A stretch of 64,000 bases of DNA from Bacteroidaceae bacterium (GTDB lineage Bacteria > Bacteroidota > Bacteroidia > Bacteroidales > Bacteroidaceae), in the NCBI GenBank assembly GCA_030843315.1, contig JAUUPT010000003.1, forward strand, positions 62,001 to 126,000, given 5' to 3'. Both the position numbers and the translations under genes were made by a program. Positions 33,782 through 43,419 of the stretch are shown here, piece by piece. Each line of letters begins with the position of its first letter. Positions within the stretch are counted from its first letter, which is position 1. The notes beneath the pieces were generated by a model. That model saw only the letters and a program-made list of their open reading frames with translations, was not told the origin of the DNA and made no database searches.

Positions 33782-35020
33782 ATGAAACGAATACTTTTTG
33801 CCCTGCTTCTTACGGGTAGCATCTGGAACGGCGAGCCGGTCTCTGCCTGCACTTCTGCTGTTATCTCCGGTAAGATAACTCCTGATGGCCGTCCGCTGCT
33901 ATGGAAGAACCGCGATACGGACTTTCCTCAAAACAGTGTGAAGTATTTCTCCGGTGAACGTTATCCGTTCATTGCCATTGTCAACAGCGTGGAAGATAAT
34001 CCTACGGATGTATGGATCGGCACGAACTCTGCCGGTTTCTCCGTGATGAACACACAATCCTATAACTTGGTGGAGATAAAACCCGGTGAAGAACGGGGCG
34101 AGGCAAACGGTCGCGTGATGCGCCGTGCCTTGGAAGTCTGTGCTACGGTGGAGGATTTCTGCCACTTCCTCGATACCATTGCCAAGCCGAGCCTGATTGA
34201 AGCAAACTTTGGTGTGATTGATGCCAAAGGCGGTGCGGCTATGTTCGAGGTCGATTACTACAAATATACGATGTACGATGCCAATAATCCGAAGGATGCT
34301 CCTTGCGGCTACATTGCCCGTACAAACTTCTCTTTTGCCGGTAAGGTGAATGAAGGTGCAGGCTATGTGCGCTTTATGCAGGAAGATAAAGTCTTGATGC
34401 CGGCATCCGCCACCGGACAGATTACTCCGCAATGGATATTCACGGAACTTTCGCGCTCTTTTGCCAATCCGCTGATGGGGATTGACTTGAAGACCGGTGA
34501 GTTTAACCGCCCTCATACAAACGGTTGGTTCGTAGACCAGGATTTTATAGCGCGCAGCAGTACGGCAAGCTCTGTAGTGGTGCAAGGTGTGAAGCCCGGC
34601 GAAAACCCGGAACTGACTACCATGTGGACTATACTGGGCTATCCGCCTACCGGAGTGGCAATGCCCGTATGGTTGAAGGGAGCGGATAAATCTTTACCGA
34701 GGCTCATGGCTCGCGATGAAGCAAAGAAGGTTTCTCCGCTGGGCAACTGGTCGGTAATGCTGGCGGGCGATGTCTTTTCTTATACGCAAGGCATGGGCAG
34801 CAGCCGCTACATGAATTGGGAGAAGCTCTATAATGCGGAGAAGAAAGGCTATATGCAACTGCTTGCTCCCGTAGAAGAGGAAGTGTTCAATCGTGCACAG
34901 CCTGTCATCAGGCAATGGCGCGAGAAGGGAGCCGTCAACCTGAAGGAAATGCAGGCGCTTTATAATGAACTCGATACTTTTATTGAAACGAAATACGCAG
35001 ACTTGTTCGGGCTGGAATAA
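33782..35020 (+). CDS. Exported Ntn hydrolase of the choloylglycine hydrolase/C45 type
   Basis: The 412-residue protein has a signal peptide whose end (PVSA) is followed directly by Cys23 in ACTSAVISGK. In this family the new N-terminal Cys is the nucleophile. Other features are LLWKNRDTD near 40 and GTNSAGFSVMNTQS near 80, both typical of linear amide C-N hydrolases. Members cleave bile-salt amides, penicillin or acyl-homoserine lactones; the substrate here is open. The gene stands alone between the BlaI operon and the convergent miaA. Confidence 0.88.
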   Translation: MKRILFALLLTGSIWNGEPVSACTSAVISGKITPDGRPLLWKNRDTDFPQNSVKYFSGERYPFIAIVNSVEDNPTDVWIGTNSAGFSVMNTQSYNLVEIKPGEERGEANGRVMRRALEVCATVEDFCHFLDTIAKPSLIEANFGVIDAKGGAAMFEVDYYKYTMYDANNPKDAPCGYIARTNFSFAGKVNEGAGYVRFMQEDKVLMPASATGQITPQWIFTELSRSFANPLMGIDLKTGEFNRPHTNGWFVDQDFIARSSTASSVVVQGVKPGENPELTTMWTILGYPPTGVAMPVWLKGADKSLPRLMARDEAKKVSPLGNWSVMLAGDVFSYTQGMGSSRYMNWEKLYNAEKKGYMQLLAPVEEEVFNRAQPVIRQWREKGAVNLKEMQALYNELDTFIETKYADLFGLE

Positions 35021-35054
35021 AGAGATTCAGATGAATACCTGTTATAATAGGAAC

Positions 35055-35951
35055 TTACATCATAGAACGGAGGTACGCAAGTATCTCCGTTTCCTGTTCC
35101 GGGTGGAACCAACGGATTTCCTCATCCCGCTTGAACCAGGTCATTTGTTTGCGCGAATAGATACGGGAGTTTTGCTTGATTTTGTCGATGGCAAACGGCA
35201 ATGTCCATTCTCCGTCGAGGTACTTGAATATCTCCTTGTAGCCTACTGTATTCAGTGAGTTGAGTGCCCGATGGGGATATACCCGGCGGGCTTCTTCTAC
35301 CAGTCCATCCTCTATCATCAGGTCTACCCGGCGGTTGATGCGGTCGTAAAGTTCTTCGCGGTCGCGGGTGAGGCCTATCTTGATGATTCGGAAAGGGCGC
35401 TCTTTCTTTTGCCGGGTGCGGAAGGAGGTGTAAGTTTTCCCCGTCATGTAGCAGATTTCGAGGGCATGGACTACACGCTTGGGATTCTTCAAATCTACAA
35501 TCTTGTAATATTCGGGATCCAGTAGTTTGAGTTCCGCACATAGCCGTTCCAGTCCTTCCGTTTCGTATTTATGCAGCATCAGTTGGCGGGTTTCGGCATC
35601 TACGGTCGGAATGTCGTCAATTCCCTTGCAGATGGCATCTACGTACATCATTGAGCCACCGGTCAATAATACAGTGTCATGTTCGGTAAACAGGGAATCG
35701 AGGAGTTGAAGGGCTTCCGCTTCGTATTGGGCGGCGCTATAATAATCGGTCAGTTTGAGGGTGCCTACAAAGTGGTGTTGCACCCGTTGGAGCTGTTCGG
35801 GAGTGGGGGCGGCTGTACCTATCTTTAAGTCTGCATAGAGTTGTCTCGAATCAGCCGAGACAATGCAAGTGTGGAATTGCTCTGCCAATCGGAGGCTTAA
35901 TTCTGTTTTGCCTACTCCGGTGGGGCCGATAAGTACAATTAAAGTCTTCAT
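35055..35951 (-). CDS. miaA: tRNA dimethylallyltransferase
   Basis: The 298-residue enzyme transfers an isopentenyl group to A37 of tRNAs reading UNN codons. The P-loop IGPTGVGKTELS is at 8-19, SADSRQLY follows near 36, and LLTGGSMMYVDAI near 96 is the usual substrate-pocket motif. RTRQKKERPFRIIKIGL begins the C-terminal part. It is the last gene of a long minus-strand run and converges with the Ntn hydrolase. Confidence 0.96.
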   Translation of the reverse strand: MKTLIVLIGPTGVGKTELSLRLAEQFHTCIVSADSRQLYADLKIGTAAPTPEQLQRVQHHFVGTLKLTDYYSAAQYEAEALQLLDSLFTEHDTVLLTGGSMMYVDAICKGIDDIPTVDAETRQLMLHKYETEGLERLCAELKLLDPEYYKIVDLKNPKRVVHALEICYMTGKTYTSFRTRQKKERPFRIIKIGLTRDREELYDRINRRVDLMIEDGLVEEARRVYPHRALNSLNTVGYKEIFKYLDGEWTLPFAIDKIKQNSRIYSRKQMTWFKRDEEIRWFHPEQETEILAYLRSMM

Positions 35952-35971
35952 ATAGGAGTATTATTAATGAT

Positions 35972-36042
35972 TTAGGCACGGATTACACAGATTACGCGGA
36001 AGGTTTTAATAATCCGTGAAATCCGTGTAATCCGTGCCTAAT
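35972..36042. repeat. Large palindromic repeat between miaA and the lpx cluster
   Basis: A left arm beginning TTAGGCACGGATTACACAG and a right arm ending GTGTAATCCGTGCCTAA pair over about 28 bases with few mismatches. Similar 'ACGGATTACAC' palindromes are, from memory, common in Bacteroides genomes. It lies between two same-strand genes and may act as a terminator or RNA-stabilising hairpin. Confidence 0.65.
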
Positions 36043-36071
36043 TATTATCACACGGCAGATTGCCTTTTATC

Positions 36072-36629
36072 TTAGAATTTCTCTTCTTCGAAAGGAGCGC
36101 CACCGGCATCATCCAGACCTACGAAGCCCTCTTTGTCGAAGTCTTCCATATCGAAATCCTGGTCTCCGTAGAAGTTCTCGTCCAAATCGAGAGAACCGCC
36201 TGCTGTCGCCATCTCTTCAAAGTCCATAATCTGCTTGGGAGCGTCACCTGTTTTCTTGGTGCACCTGGCACCTTGCATTTCTTTTCCGGTGATGATTTCG
36301 GTAAGTTCTATGAAGAAGCAGCGTTCAGTCATATAGTCGAATACATAAAGCAATTTCTGCTTTTCGTCTTCTATCAGTTCGCTGAGTTCGGTGTCTTTCA
36401 TCACCCAACTGTCCATTTCAGGATTGTCATCCATCTCTTCCAGCGTGATTTCTTTTTCTTTCTCCCAATCATCGTCGCAGATAAAGAAAGAAGTCATCTG
36501 GTCGTCAGTGTAGCCTGCCGACTTTAATATTGCCTCGTGGAAGTCGAAGAAAGTAGCTTCCGGGTCTATTTGTATTTCTCTGACAAAGTCATCCACTTCG
36601 TCCGAGATGATGGTAAATCTGTAGATCAT
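36072..36629 (-). CDS. Plasmid pRiA4b ORF-3-like protein
   Basis: The start at 36629 gives 185 residues (MIYRFTIISDEVDDFVREI); the upstream in-frame ATG lies in the lpxA gene. The N-terminal part has the YRFTI...DPEATFFDFHEAIL pattern of the pRiA4b ORF-3 fold, and the C-terminus is very acidic (DLDENFYGDQDFDMED). The family's role is not known. It lies 13 bases after lpxA, as an operon member. Confidence 0.8.
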   Translation of the reverse strand: MIYRFTIISDEVDDFVREIQIDPEATFFDFHEAILKSAGYTDDQMTSFFICDDDWEKEKEITLEEMDDNPEMDSWVMKDTELSELIEDEKQKLLYVFDYMTERCFFIELTEIITGKEMQGARCTKKTGDAPKQIMDFEEMATAGGSLDLDENFYGDQDFDMEDFDKEGFVGLDDAGGAPFEEEKF

Positions 36630-36642
36630 AATGTTGACTTTT

Positions 36643-37419
36643 TTATTTGCCGGCGGGGATAATACCGCGGGCTGATTCACGTATAAAGTTTACAATATAA
36701 CTTATTTCAGGTGTCATTTCCATTTCATCCTCAATCTTCTTCAAAGCATCCGTATTATTCAGACCACTTTGGTAGATGATGCGGTAAGCATTGTGGATTT
36801 GCTCGATAGTCTCATTGGAGAAACCGCGACGGCGTAGCCCTACGATATTGATACCGGCGTAGCAAATCGGTTCGCGTCCGGCAATGATGTACGGCGGAAT
36901 GTCCTTGCTAAAGCGGCATCCGCCTTGCAACATACCGTATCCGCCTACATGGCAGAATTGGTGCATCAACACACCGCCGCTGATGATGGAATTGTCGTCA
37001 ATGACTATTTCACCGGCCATCTTGGTAGAGTTTCCGATGATACAATTATTACCGACTATCGCATCGTGTGCCACGTGTACACTTTCCATCAGGAGATTGT
37101 TGTTGCCGACAATGGTTTTGCCTTTTGCAGCCGTACCCCGGTTGATGGTTACATTTTCGCGGATAATGTTGTTATCGCCGACTTCAGCAGTGGTTTCTTC
37201 ACCTTTAAACTTCAAATCCTGCGGTATGGCACTGATCACAGCTCCCGGGAAAATAGTATTTCCACTGCCGATGCGGGCGCCATACAGAATGTTGACGTTT
37301 GCCATGATTTTGTTATTATCGCCGATTACCACGTTCTTGTCAATGAAAACAAAAGGAGCAATCTCTACGTTTTCCCCGATTTTTGCTTCGGGATGAATAT
37401 ACGCTAAGGGACTTATCAT
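36643..37419 (-). CDS. lpxA: UDP-N-acetylglucosamine acyltransferase
   Basis: The 258-residue enzyme puts the first hydroxyacyl chain on UDP-GlcNAc in lipid A synthesis. The hexapeptide repeats of the left-handed beta helix (for example IGENVEIAPFVFIDKNVVIG) run to about residue 185, with the active-site His in SVHVAHDAIVGNN. A helical C-terminus follows. It sits directly after the lpxC/fabZ fusion gene, nine bases away. Confidence 0.96.
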   Translation of the reverse strand: MISPLAYIHPEAKIGENVEIAPFVFIDKNVVIGDNNKIMANVNILYGARIGSGNTIFPGAVISAIPQDLKFKGEETTAEVGDNNIIRENVTINRGTAAKGKTIVGNNNLLMESVHVAHDAIVGNNCIIGNSTKMAGEIVIDDNSIISGGVLMHQFCHVGGYGMLQGGCRFSKDIPPYIIAGREPICYAGINIVGLRRRGFSNETIEQIHNAYRIIYQSGLNNTDALKKIEDEMEMTPEISYIVNFIRESARGIIPAGK

Positions 37420-37428
37420 GCTTGGTAT

Positions 37429-38814
37429 TTATTTGTTCTTTACTATTTGCGCCATAAATTCTGCTTCGCAGACTACCTTCTCACCCACGAATACATAGCC
37501 TTTCATGGTAGAAATGCCGCGGCGGATAGGAGCGAGCAACTCTACCCGGAAAATCAACGTATCTCCCGGCACTACTTTCTGACGGAACTTCACGCCGTCT
37601 ATCTTCATGAAATAGGTGGAATATCGTTCCGGTTCATCCACGGAGTTCAGTACCAGCAAGCCCCCTGTTTGTGCCATTGCCTCTATCTGCAATACGCCGG
37701 GCATTACAGGCTCCTGGGGGAAGTGTCCCTGGAAGAAAGGTTCGTTGGCAGTAACATTCTTGACGCCTACAATGTAGTTGGCACCTATTTCAATGACTTT
37801 GTCCACCAACTGCATCGGGTAGCGGTGGGGCAGAAGTTCGCGGATGCGGTTTACGTCCATCACGGGTTCGCGGTTGCAGTCGTAGGTAGGAGCCTGAATC
37901 TCGTGCAGGCGGATTTCCTTACGCATCTGGCGGGCGAACTTATTGTTGATGGTATGTCCCGGACGGGTAGCGATGATACGGCCTTTGATGGGTTTACCTA
38001 TCAGGGCCAGGTCGCCGATAACGTCCAGCAACTTATGACGGGCACATTCATTGGGCCATACCAGCGGCTTGTGGTTGATGTAGCCCAACTGTTTGGCATC
38101 CATGTGGGGAACTCCCATCACGTCGGCCAGTTTGTCGTAGTTTTCCTGTGACATTTCGCGCTCGTAAATCACGATGGCGTTGTCCAGGTCGCCGCCTTTG
38201 ATAAGACCTGCCTGTAACAGCGGTTCTATTTCGCGTACAAACACGAAAGTGCGGCTGGCTGCTATCTCGTCCCTGAACTTCTTCATGTCCTCCAACGTTG
38301 CAAACTGGTTGGGGATGATGGAAGAATCATAGGATACCAATACGTTCAGACTGAAATTCTCGTCGGGCAATACAATAATGGAAGAACCGGTTGCATCGTC
38401 GCGGAATTCAATCTTGGACTTAATGATATAGAAATCCTTTACAGCATTCTGCTCTACGGTACCTACGCGCTCTATCTCGTTGACGTAGTACTGGGCGCTT
38501 CCGTCCAGAATCGGAAATTCCGGTCCGTTCACCTGTATCAGACAGTTGTCTATGCCCAAAGCGTAGAGGGCTGCCATACCATGTTCTACCGTGCTTACCT
38601 TTGCTCCATTCTTGGAGAGTACGGTACCGCGGGTAGTCTCGACTACGTTATCTGCAACAGCATCGATGAGAGGTTGTCCTTCCAGGTCGGTGCGTTGAAT
38701 TTTATATCCGTGATTGTCCGGAGCAGGATTAAAAGTAACGGTTAGGTCAAGCCCCGTATGAAGGCCTTTACCACTGAGCGAAAAGCTATCTTTCAGAGTC
38801 TTTTGTTTCAACAT
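37429..38814 (-). CDS. lpxC: Bifunctional LpxC deacetylase / FabZ dehydratase fusion
   Basis: The 461-residue protein fuses two enzymes. The N-terminal 300 residues are LpxC, the zinc enzyme that commits UDP-acyl-GlcNAc to lipid A; VEHGMAALYALGIDNC and HKLLDVIGDLAL contain zinc ligands. From about 315 the FabZ part begins (IRELLPHRYPMQLVDKVIE), with catalytic His in PHRYP and Glu in PGVLQIEAMAQTGG. The fusion is known in Bacteroidota and links lipid A and fatty acid supply. It follows lpxD by three bases. Confidence 0.97.
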   Translation of the reverse strand: MLKQKTLKDSFSLSGKGLHTGLDLTVTFNPAPDNHGYKIQRTDLEGQPLIDAVADNVVETTRGTVLSKNGAKVSTVEHGMAALYALGIDNCLIQVNGPEFPILDGSAQYYVNEIERVGTVEQNAVKDFYIIKSKIEFRDDATGSSIIVLPDENFSLNVLVSYDSSIIPNQFATLEDMKKFRDEIAASRTFVFVREIEPLLQAGLIKGGDLDNAIVIYEREMSQENYDKLADVMGVPHMDAKQLGYINHKPLVWPNECARHKLLDVIGDLALIGKPIKGRIIATRPGHTINNKFARQMRKEIRLHEIQAPTYDCNREPVMDVNRIRELLPHRYPMQLVDKVIEIGANYIVGVKNVTANEPFFQGHFPQEPVMPGVLQIEAMAQTGGLLVLNSVDEPERYSTYFMKIDGVKFRQKVVPGDTLIFRVELLAPIRRGISTMKGYVFVGEKVVCEAEFMAQIVKNK

Positions 38815-38817
38815 TGG

Positions 38818-39858
38818 TTACTTATTTAATTGTTGTTTTAATTCGTTTAGTTCTTTGCGTAGCATATTAAGCTCTGTATACATGTCAGGCAGTCTTTTGT
38901 AAACAACAGATGCCTTAAAATATTGTTTGGCGTCAAAAGCCGGCGAACCCATGATTTGGCTACCTTCTTTTACATTGCCGGGCACCCCGCTTTGGGCAGC
39001 GATGCCTACTTTATTGCCTATGCGGGCATGACCGGCCAGACCCGCTTGTCCACCTATCATGCACCATTCACCTACTTTAGTCGATCCGGCTATACCGGCC
39101 TGTGCTGCCATAACCGTGTTTGCACCGACTTCATCATTATGGGCTATCTGAACCAGATTGTCCAACTTGACGCCTTTGCGCACGATAGTAGCTCCCATGG
39201 TAGCACGGTCTACGCAAGTATTTGCACCGATCTCCACATTATCTTCCAATATGGCGATACCGATTTGAGGAATCTTTTCATATCCTTCGGCAGTAGGGGC
39301 AAAACCGAAACCATCCGCACCAATCACGCTGCCCGAATGCAGAATGCAATGGTTGCCTACACGGCAGTCATGGTAAATGGTGACGTTGGCATAAATGATA
39401 CAGTCGCTGCCCACTTTGGCACCACCGCCGATGGTGACGTGCGGATGAATGACTGTATTGTCTCCCACTTCGGCATATTCACCAATGCAAGCAAAGGGTG
39501 CGATGTAAACATCCTTGCCGATTTTCGCTGTCTTGGCAACAAATGCCAACGAGTCAATTCCTACACGTTTGGGCTTGCTTTGCTCATAAAGGTTCAGCAA
39601 TTTAGCAAGGCTTTCATAGGCGTTGTCCACTTTTATTAAGGTTGCTTTCACTTCCTGTTCGGGGACAAAGTCTCTGTTTACCAAAACGATGCTTGACTGA
39701 GTTTCGTATATATAAGGGGTATATTTAGGGTTGGCCAAGAAAGAGATAGCTCCCGGTATTCCTTCTTCGATTTTCGCAAAGGTATGAACCGTAGCATTCT
39801 CGTCTCCAACAATTTCTCCTTGGATAAATGTTGCAATTTGTTTAGCAGAGAACTCCAT
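38818..39858 (-). CDS. lpxD: UDP-3-O-acylglucosamine N-acyltransferase
   Basis: The 346-residue enzyme adds the second acyl chain in lipid A synthesis. The N-terminal 100 residues form the uridine-binding domain (GAISFLANPKYTPYIYE). Hexapeptide repeats follow to about 310, with the catalytic His in the DNLVQIAHNDEVG segment. A short coiled coil ends the protein (ELNMLRKELNELKQQL). It opens the lpxD-lpxC/fabZ-lpxA series. Confidence 0.96.
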   Translation of the reverse strand: MEFSAKQIATFIQGEIVGDENATVHTFAKIEEGIPGAISFLANPKYTPYIYETQSSIVLVNRDFVPEQEVKATLIKVDNAYESLAKLLNLYEQSKPKRVGIDSLAFVAKTAKIGKDVYIAPFACIGEYAEVGDNTVIHPHVTIGGGAKVGSDCIIYANVTIYHDCRVGNHCILHSGSVIGADGFGFAPTAEGYEKIPQIGIAILEDNVEIGANTCVDRATMGATIVRKGVKLDNLVQIAHNDEVGANTVMAAQAGIAGSTKVGEWCMIGGQAGLAGHARIGNKVGIAAQSGVPGNVKEGSQIMGSPAFDAKQYFKASVVYKRLPDMYTELNMLRKELNELKQQLNK

Positions 39859-39942
39859 GTTATCTTCTTGTTAGATGGTTTCAAATCACAAATAACGGAC
39901 TTTTTTTTTATATTTCCTTGTCCTGGGGTGAATATTTTATAC

Positions 39943-41169
39943 TTACTTATGCAAACGTTGGTAACATAAGTAGTACTTTTTTACTTTCTTGGACAGAAGA
40001 GAGATATTGAGCATATCAGATGCTTCGGCGATGTTTTTGGTGCTGCCGTCGTTGTAGAGGATGTCAATACTATCGTCTGCCTCGTCGTACATATTCTTCT
40101 CAATGCTGGGGGTAGAGATGAAATATCTCGCGTCGGAGAGGGGAATGTCCAACTGCTTACTGATTTGCAAAGTTAGTTCTTTTTTTCGTTCCTCACTAAA
40201 AGGTTCGGTAGAAATCTCTACTTTGAAGATGTTCCGGTTCATCATACCCATACTCAGGGTAGCCAAAACCTTATCGGAATGCTGGCTCCAAACCTTCAGG
40301 GAAGTCCAGATGTCGTTGTCGTCCAGTTGGATGTAATTTTCCAGACATTCGGGGTTGTTATAGAATGTCTCCCGATTGATATCGTTGTAGAGGAAGAACC
40401 TCAGTGCCGGTGAGGCAAACAGTTCTACGCCCTGGCTTGCCAGTTCCTTGGCACGCAGCAGGGTGCTGATAAGCATCTTCTCGTAGGCGACGGAGGTCTT
40501 GTGCAGGTAAACCTGCCAGTACATTAAGCGGCGGGCGGTGAGAAAATTCTCGATGGAGTAGATGCCCTTGGACTCTACCACGAGGTGATCGTCTTTCACG
40601 TCGAGCATCTTGATGATGCGGGCGGAGCCGATGTTTCCTTCCGTCACTCCGGTATAGAAGCTATCGCGGCGCAGGTAGTCCAAACGGTCCATATCCAGTT
40701 GCCCGCTTACCAGTTGGTGCAGGAAGCGTTTGGGATATTCGTCTTTGAATATCTGGATGGCGAGCGTCAGTTGCCCGTTCATCTCTTTGTTGATGCGTTC
40801 CATCAGCATCAGGGAGATGTCTTCGTGTGAGACGCCGCGCACAATGGTGTCTTCCAGCACATGGGAGAAAGGGCCGTGACCGATGTCGTGCATCAATATG
40901 GCAGCTTCCACGGCTTCGGCTTCGCTGTCGAAGATGAAGTTTCCTTTGGCTGTGAGGTGCTGGATGGCTTCACTCATCAGGTAGAAGGCTCCCAGTGAAT
41001 GCTGGAAGCGTGTGTGCTGTGCTCCGGGATAGACCACGGACGACAAACCCACCTGCTTGATGCGGTTCAGACGTTGCAAAAGGGGATGCCGCACGATGTC
41101 GTACAGCAGCCCCTTCGGTATATTGATGAACCCGAAGACCGGGTCATTGATAATCTTTCTTTCGTACAT
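39943..41169 (-). CDS. HD-domain phosphohydrolase
   Basis: The 408-residue protein has the metal-binding set H...HD...D in QHTRFQHSLGAFYL (about 51-64) and AAILMHDIGHGPFSH (about 90-104). It resembles dNTP triphosphohydrolase-like and SAMHD1-like HD proteins. The N-terminal INDPVFGFINIPKGLLYDIV is characteristic of this subgroup. The substrate is not proven. It starts two bases from the end of pyrF and lies ahead of lpxD. Confidence 0.9.
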   Translation of the reverse strand: MYERKIINDPVFGFINIPKGLLYDIVRHPLLQRLNRIKQVGLSSVVYPGAQHTRFQHSLGAFYLMSEAIQHLTAKGNFIFDSEAEAVEAAILMHDIGHGPFSHVLEDTIVRGVSHEDISLMLMERINKEMNGQLTLAIQIFKDEYPKRFLHQLVSGQLDMDRLDYLRRDSFYTGVTEGNIGSARIIKMLDVKDDHLVVESKGIYSIENFLTARRLMYWQVYLHKTSVAYEKMLISTLLRAKELASQGVELFASPALRFFLYNDINRETFYNNPECLENYIQLDDNDIWTSLKVWSQHSDKVLATLSMGMMNRNIFKVEISTEPFSEERKKELTLQISKQLDIPLSDARYFISTPSIEKNMYDEADDSIDILYNDGSTKNIAEASDMLNISLLSKKVKKYYLCYQRLHK

Positions 41170-41170
41170 C

Positions 41171-41995
41171 TTAGAGAATTGCTTTCAGCTCTTCCGCCAT
41201 CTGTGCCTGCACCTCTTGCGCAGCTTTACGCGATGCGGCAGCAAAGTTTTCGGTTTTATCCACGTAGATGATGCCGCGGCTGGAGTTAACAATCAGTCCG
41301 CAGGTCTTGTTCATACCATATTTGCAGACTTCTTCCAGCGAGCCGCCTTGTGCACCTACGCCGGGAACCAGCAGAAAGTGTTCGGGAACAATCTTGCGGA
41401 TATCCTCGAAGGCACGGCCTTGCGTGGCACCTACTACGTACATCATCTGTTCATCGTCGGCCCATTTCTGAGATTTGCGCAGTACTTTCTCGAAGAGACG
41501 TTCTCCGTTGTCGTCCATCATCAGCTGGAAGTCGTGCGAGCCTTTGTTGCTGGTCAGTGCGAGGAGGATAACCCATTTGCCTTTATAAGTAAGGAACGGG
41601 GTTACGCTGTCTTCGCCCATATAAGGGGCTACGGTCACTGAGTCGATGTCCAGTTCTTCGAAGAACGTGCGGGCATACATGGCAGAGGTGTTCCCGATGT
41701 CGCCGCGCTTTGCGTCGGCAATGATGAACTGGTCGGGATAGTTCTGCTTGATGTAGTTCACGGTTTTTTCAAAAGATATCCAGCCTTTCACGCCCATGCT
41801 TTCGTAGAAGGCGAGATTGGGCTTGTAGGCGATGCAGAGGTCGGCCGTTGCATCGATGATGGCTTTGTTGAATGCGAAGATGGGATCTTCTTCTTTCAGC
41901 AGATGTTCGGGTATCTTCTTGATGTCGGTGTCAAGGCCTACGCAAAGGAATGATTTCTTGCGCTTTATGTTTTCAAATAATTCTTGCTTATTCAT
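41171..41995 (-). CDS. pyrF: Orotidine 5'-phosphate decarboxylase
   Basis: The start at 41995 gives 274 residues (MNKQELFENIKRKKS). It catalyses the last step of UMP synthesis. The catalytic KxxD-type site appears as IADAKRGDIGNT near 92-103, and the phosphate-binding GVGAQGG lies near 220. The length and motif order fit the group 2 enzymes. It lies between prfA and the HD-domain gene in the minus-strand run. Confidence 0.95.
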   Translation of the reverse strand: MNKQELFENIKRKKSFLCVGLDTDIKKIPEHLLKEEDPIFAFNKAIIDATADLCIAYKPNLAFYESMGVKGWISFEKTVNYIKQNYPDQFIIADAKRGDIGNTSAMYARTFFEELDIDSVTVAPYMGEDSVTPFLTYKGKWVILLALTSNKGSHDFQLMMDDNGERLFEKVLRKSQKWADDEQMMYVVGATQGRAFEDIRKIVPEHFLLVPGVGAQGGSLEEVCKYGMNKTCGLIVNSSRGIIYVDKTENFAAASRKAAQEVQAQMAEELKAIL

Positions 41996-42008
41996 TGTTA
42001 TATTGTTC

Positions 42009-43127
42009 TTATAATTCGCTTTCTTTGAGTCTTTCTGCATTCTCGGCCACAATCAGGTGGTCGATGCAATCTTGTATATCCCCATCCATAAAGGCGGCGA
42101 GGTTGTAGATGGTATAGTTGATGCGGTGATCGGTGATGCGTCCCTGCGGATAGTTATAGGTACGTATCTTGGCAGAGCGGTCGCCGGTAGAGACCATTGT
42201 CTTGCGTTTGGAGGCGATGTCGTCGATGTACTTCTGATGTTCTTTGTCGTAGATGAAGGTACGCAGGCGGGCGAGGGCACGCTCCTTGTTCTTGGGCTGG
42301 TCGCGCGTCTCGGTACATTCTATCAGGATTTCTTCCACGATGCCGGTATTCGGGTTCTTCCAGTTGTAGCGCAGGCGCACGCCGGACTCTACCTTATTTA
42401 CGTTCTGACCACCGGCACCACCGCTTCGGAAAGTGTCCCACTTTATTTCGCCTTCGTTAATCACTACATCAAATTCTTCGGCTTCGGGAAGCACTGCCAC
42501 ACTGGCAGCAGAGGTGTGTACACGTCCCTGTGTCTCGGTGGCAGGCACGCGCTGCACGCGGTGTACGCCCGATTCGTATTTCATCGTACCGTATACGCCG
42601 TCACCGGTGATGCTGCACACTATTTCCTTGAATCCGCCGGCACTGCCTTCGTTGGCGCTGGATATTTCCATCTTCCAACCTTTCGTTTCACAGTATTTGG
42701 TGTACATGCGGAAGAGGTCGCCGGCAAAGATAGCGGCTTCGTCGCCACCCGTACCGCCACGAATTTCGAGGATGGCGTTGCGGCTATCCTGCGGATCGGC
42801 GGGCACGAGCAGCAGTTTTATCTGCTCTTCCAGTTCCGGCTGGCGGGTTTGGCAGGCGTCAAGTTCTTCGCGTGCCATTTCGCGCATTTCCGGGTCCGAT
42901 TCGTTGGTAATGATTTCTTTGGCTTCTTCGATGCCGTTCAGTACTTGTATGTACTCCTTGCGGGCATTCATCAAGTCGCCCAGTTCTTTATATTCTTTGG
43001 TGAGCTTCACGTAGCGCTTCTGGTCGGCAATCACTGCCGGGTCGGTAATCAGCGTCGATACTTCTTCGAAGCGGGCTACGAGGCCGTCTAACTTCTCTAA
43101 TATGGTGTTGTTCTCTATCATATTCAT
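42009..43127 (-). CDS. prfA: Peptide chain release factor 1
   Basis: The 372-residue protein ends translation at UAA and UAG codons. The GGQ motif is in SGGAGGQNVNKVES near residue 245; the recognition-loop region and RGGTGGDEAAIFA mark release factor 1. A second in-frame ATG two codons downstream is an equally good start. It lies 13 bases upstream of pyrF. Confidence 0.97.
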   Translation of the reverse strand: MNMIENNTILEKLDGLVARFEEVSTLITDPAVIADQKRYVKLTKEYKELGDLMNARKEYIQVLNGIEEAKEIITNESDPEMREMAREELDACQTRQPELEEQIKLLLVPADPQDSRNAILEIRGGTGGDEAAIFAGDLFRMYTKYCETKGWKMEISSANEGSAGGFKEIVCSITGDGVYGTMKYESGVHRVQRVPATETQGRVHTSAASVAVLPEAEEFDVVINEGEIKWDTFRSGGAGGQNVNKVESGVRLRYNWKNPNTGIVEEILIECTETRDQPKNKERALARLRTFIYDKEHQKYIDDIASKRKTMVSTGDRSAKIRTYNYPQGRITDHRINYTIYNLAAFMDGDIQDCIDHLIVAENAERLKESEL

Positions 43128-43134
43128 TAAAATG

Positions 43135-43404
43135 TTACCATAATTTTCCTTCCATTAGCCATGTCAACAGCGCAGCCAGTAGCAGCATGCCAAGGGCAAT
43201 CAGTATCCACTTGCTTTTAGCCATCTTATCCTTCTTGCTGCTGAGATAGGTACTGCCGATGAAAGCTCCGGCACAGCCTGATGACATCATACACAGGTTT
43301 TTGAGAAATGGGCATTCAAATTCCAAGCCGATGTATATTCCTATCGAGGCCAATGCGAAGATGGTGAGAAACAAAAAGCAACCTTTCTTTTCCTTTTCTT
43401 CCAT
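43135..43404 (-). CDS. Small membrane protein
   Basis: The 89-residue protein has three hydrophobic segments near 8-29, 35-56 and 65-84, the middle one with a CMMSSGCAGAFIG stretch. I do not recognise a family. It lies between purM and prfA with short gaps on both sides, so it is likely translated from the same message. Confidence 0.7.
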   Translation of the reverse strand: MEEKEKKGCFLFLTIFALASIGIYIGLEFECPFLKNLCMMSSGCAGAFIGSTYLSSKKDKMAKSKWILIALGMLLLAALLTWLMEGKLW

Positions 43405-43419
43405 TTTATTTCGAGCAGA

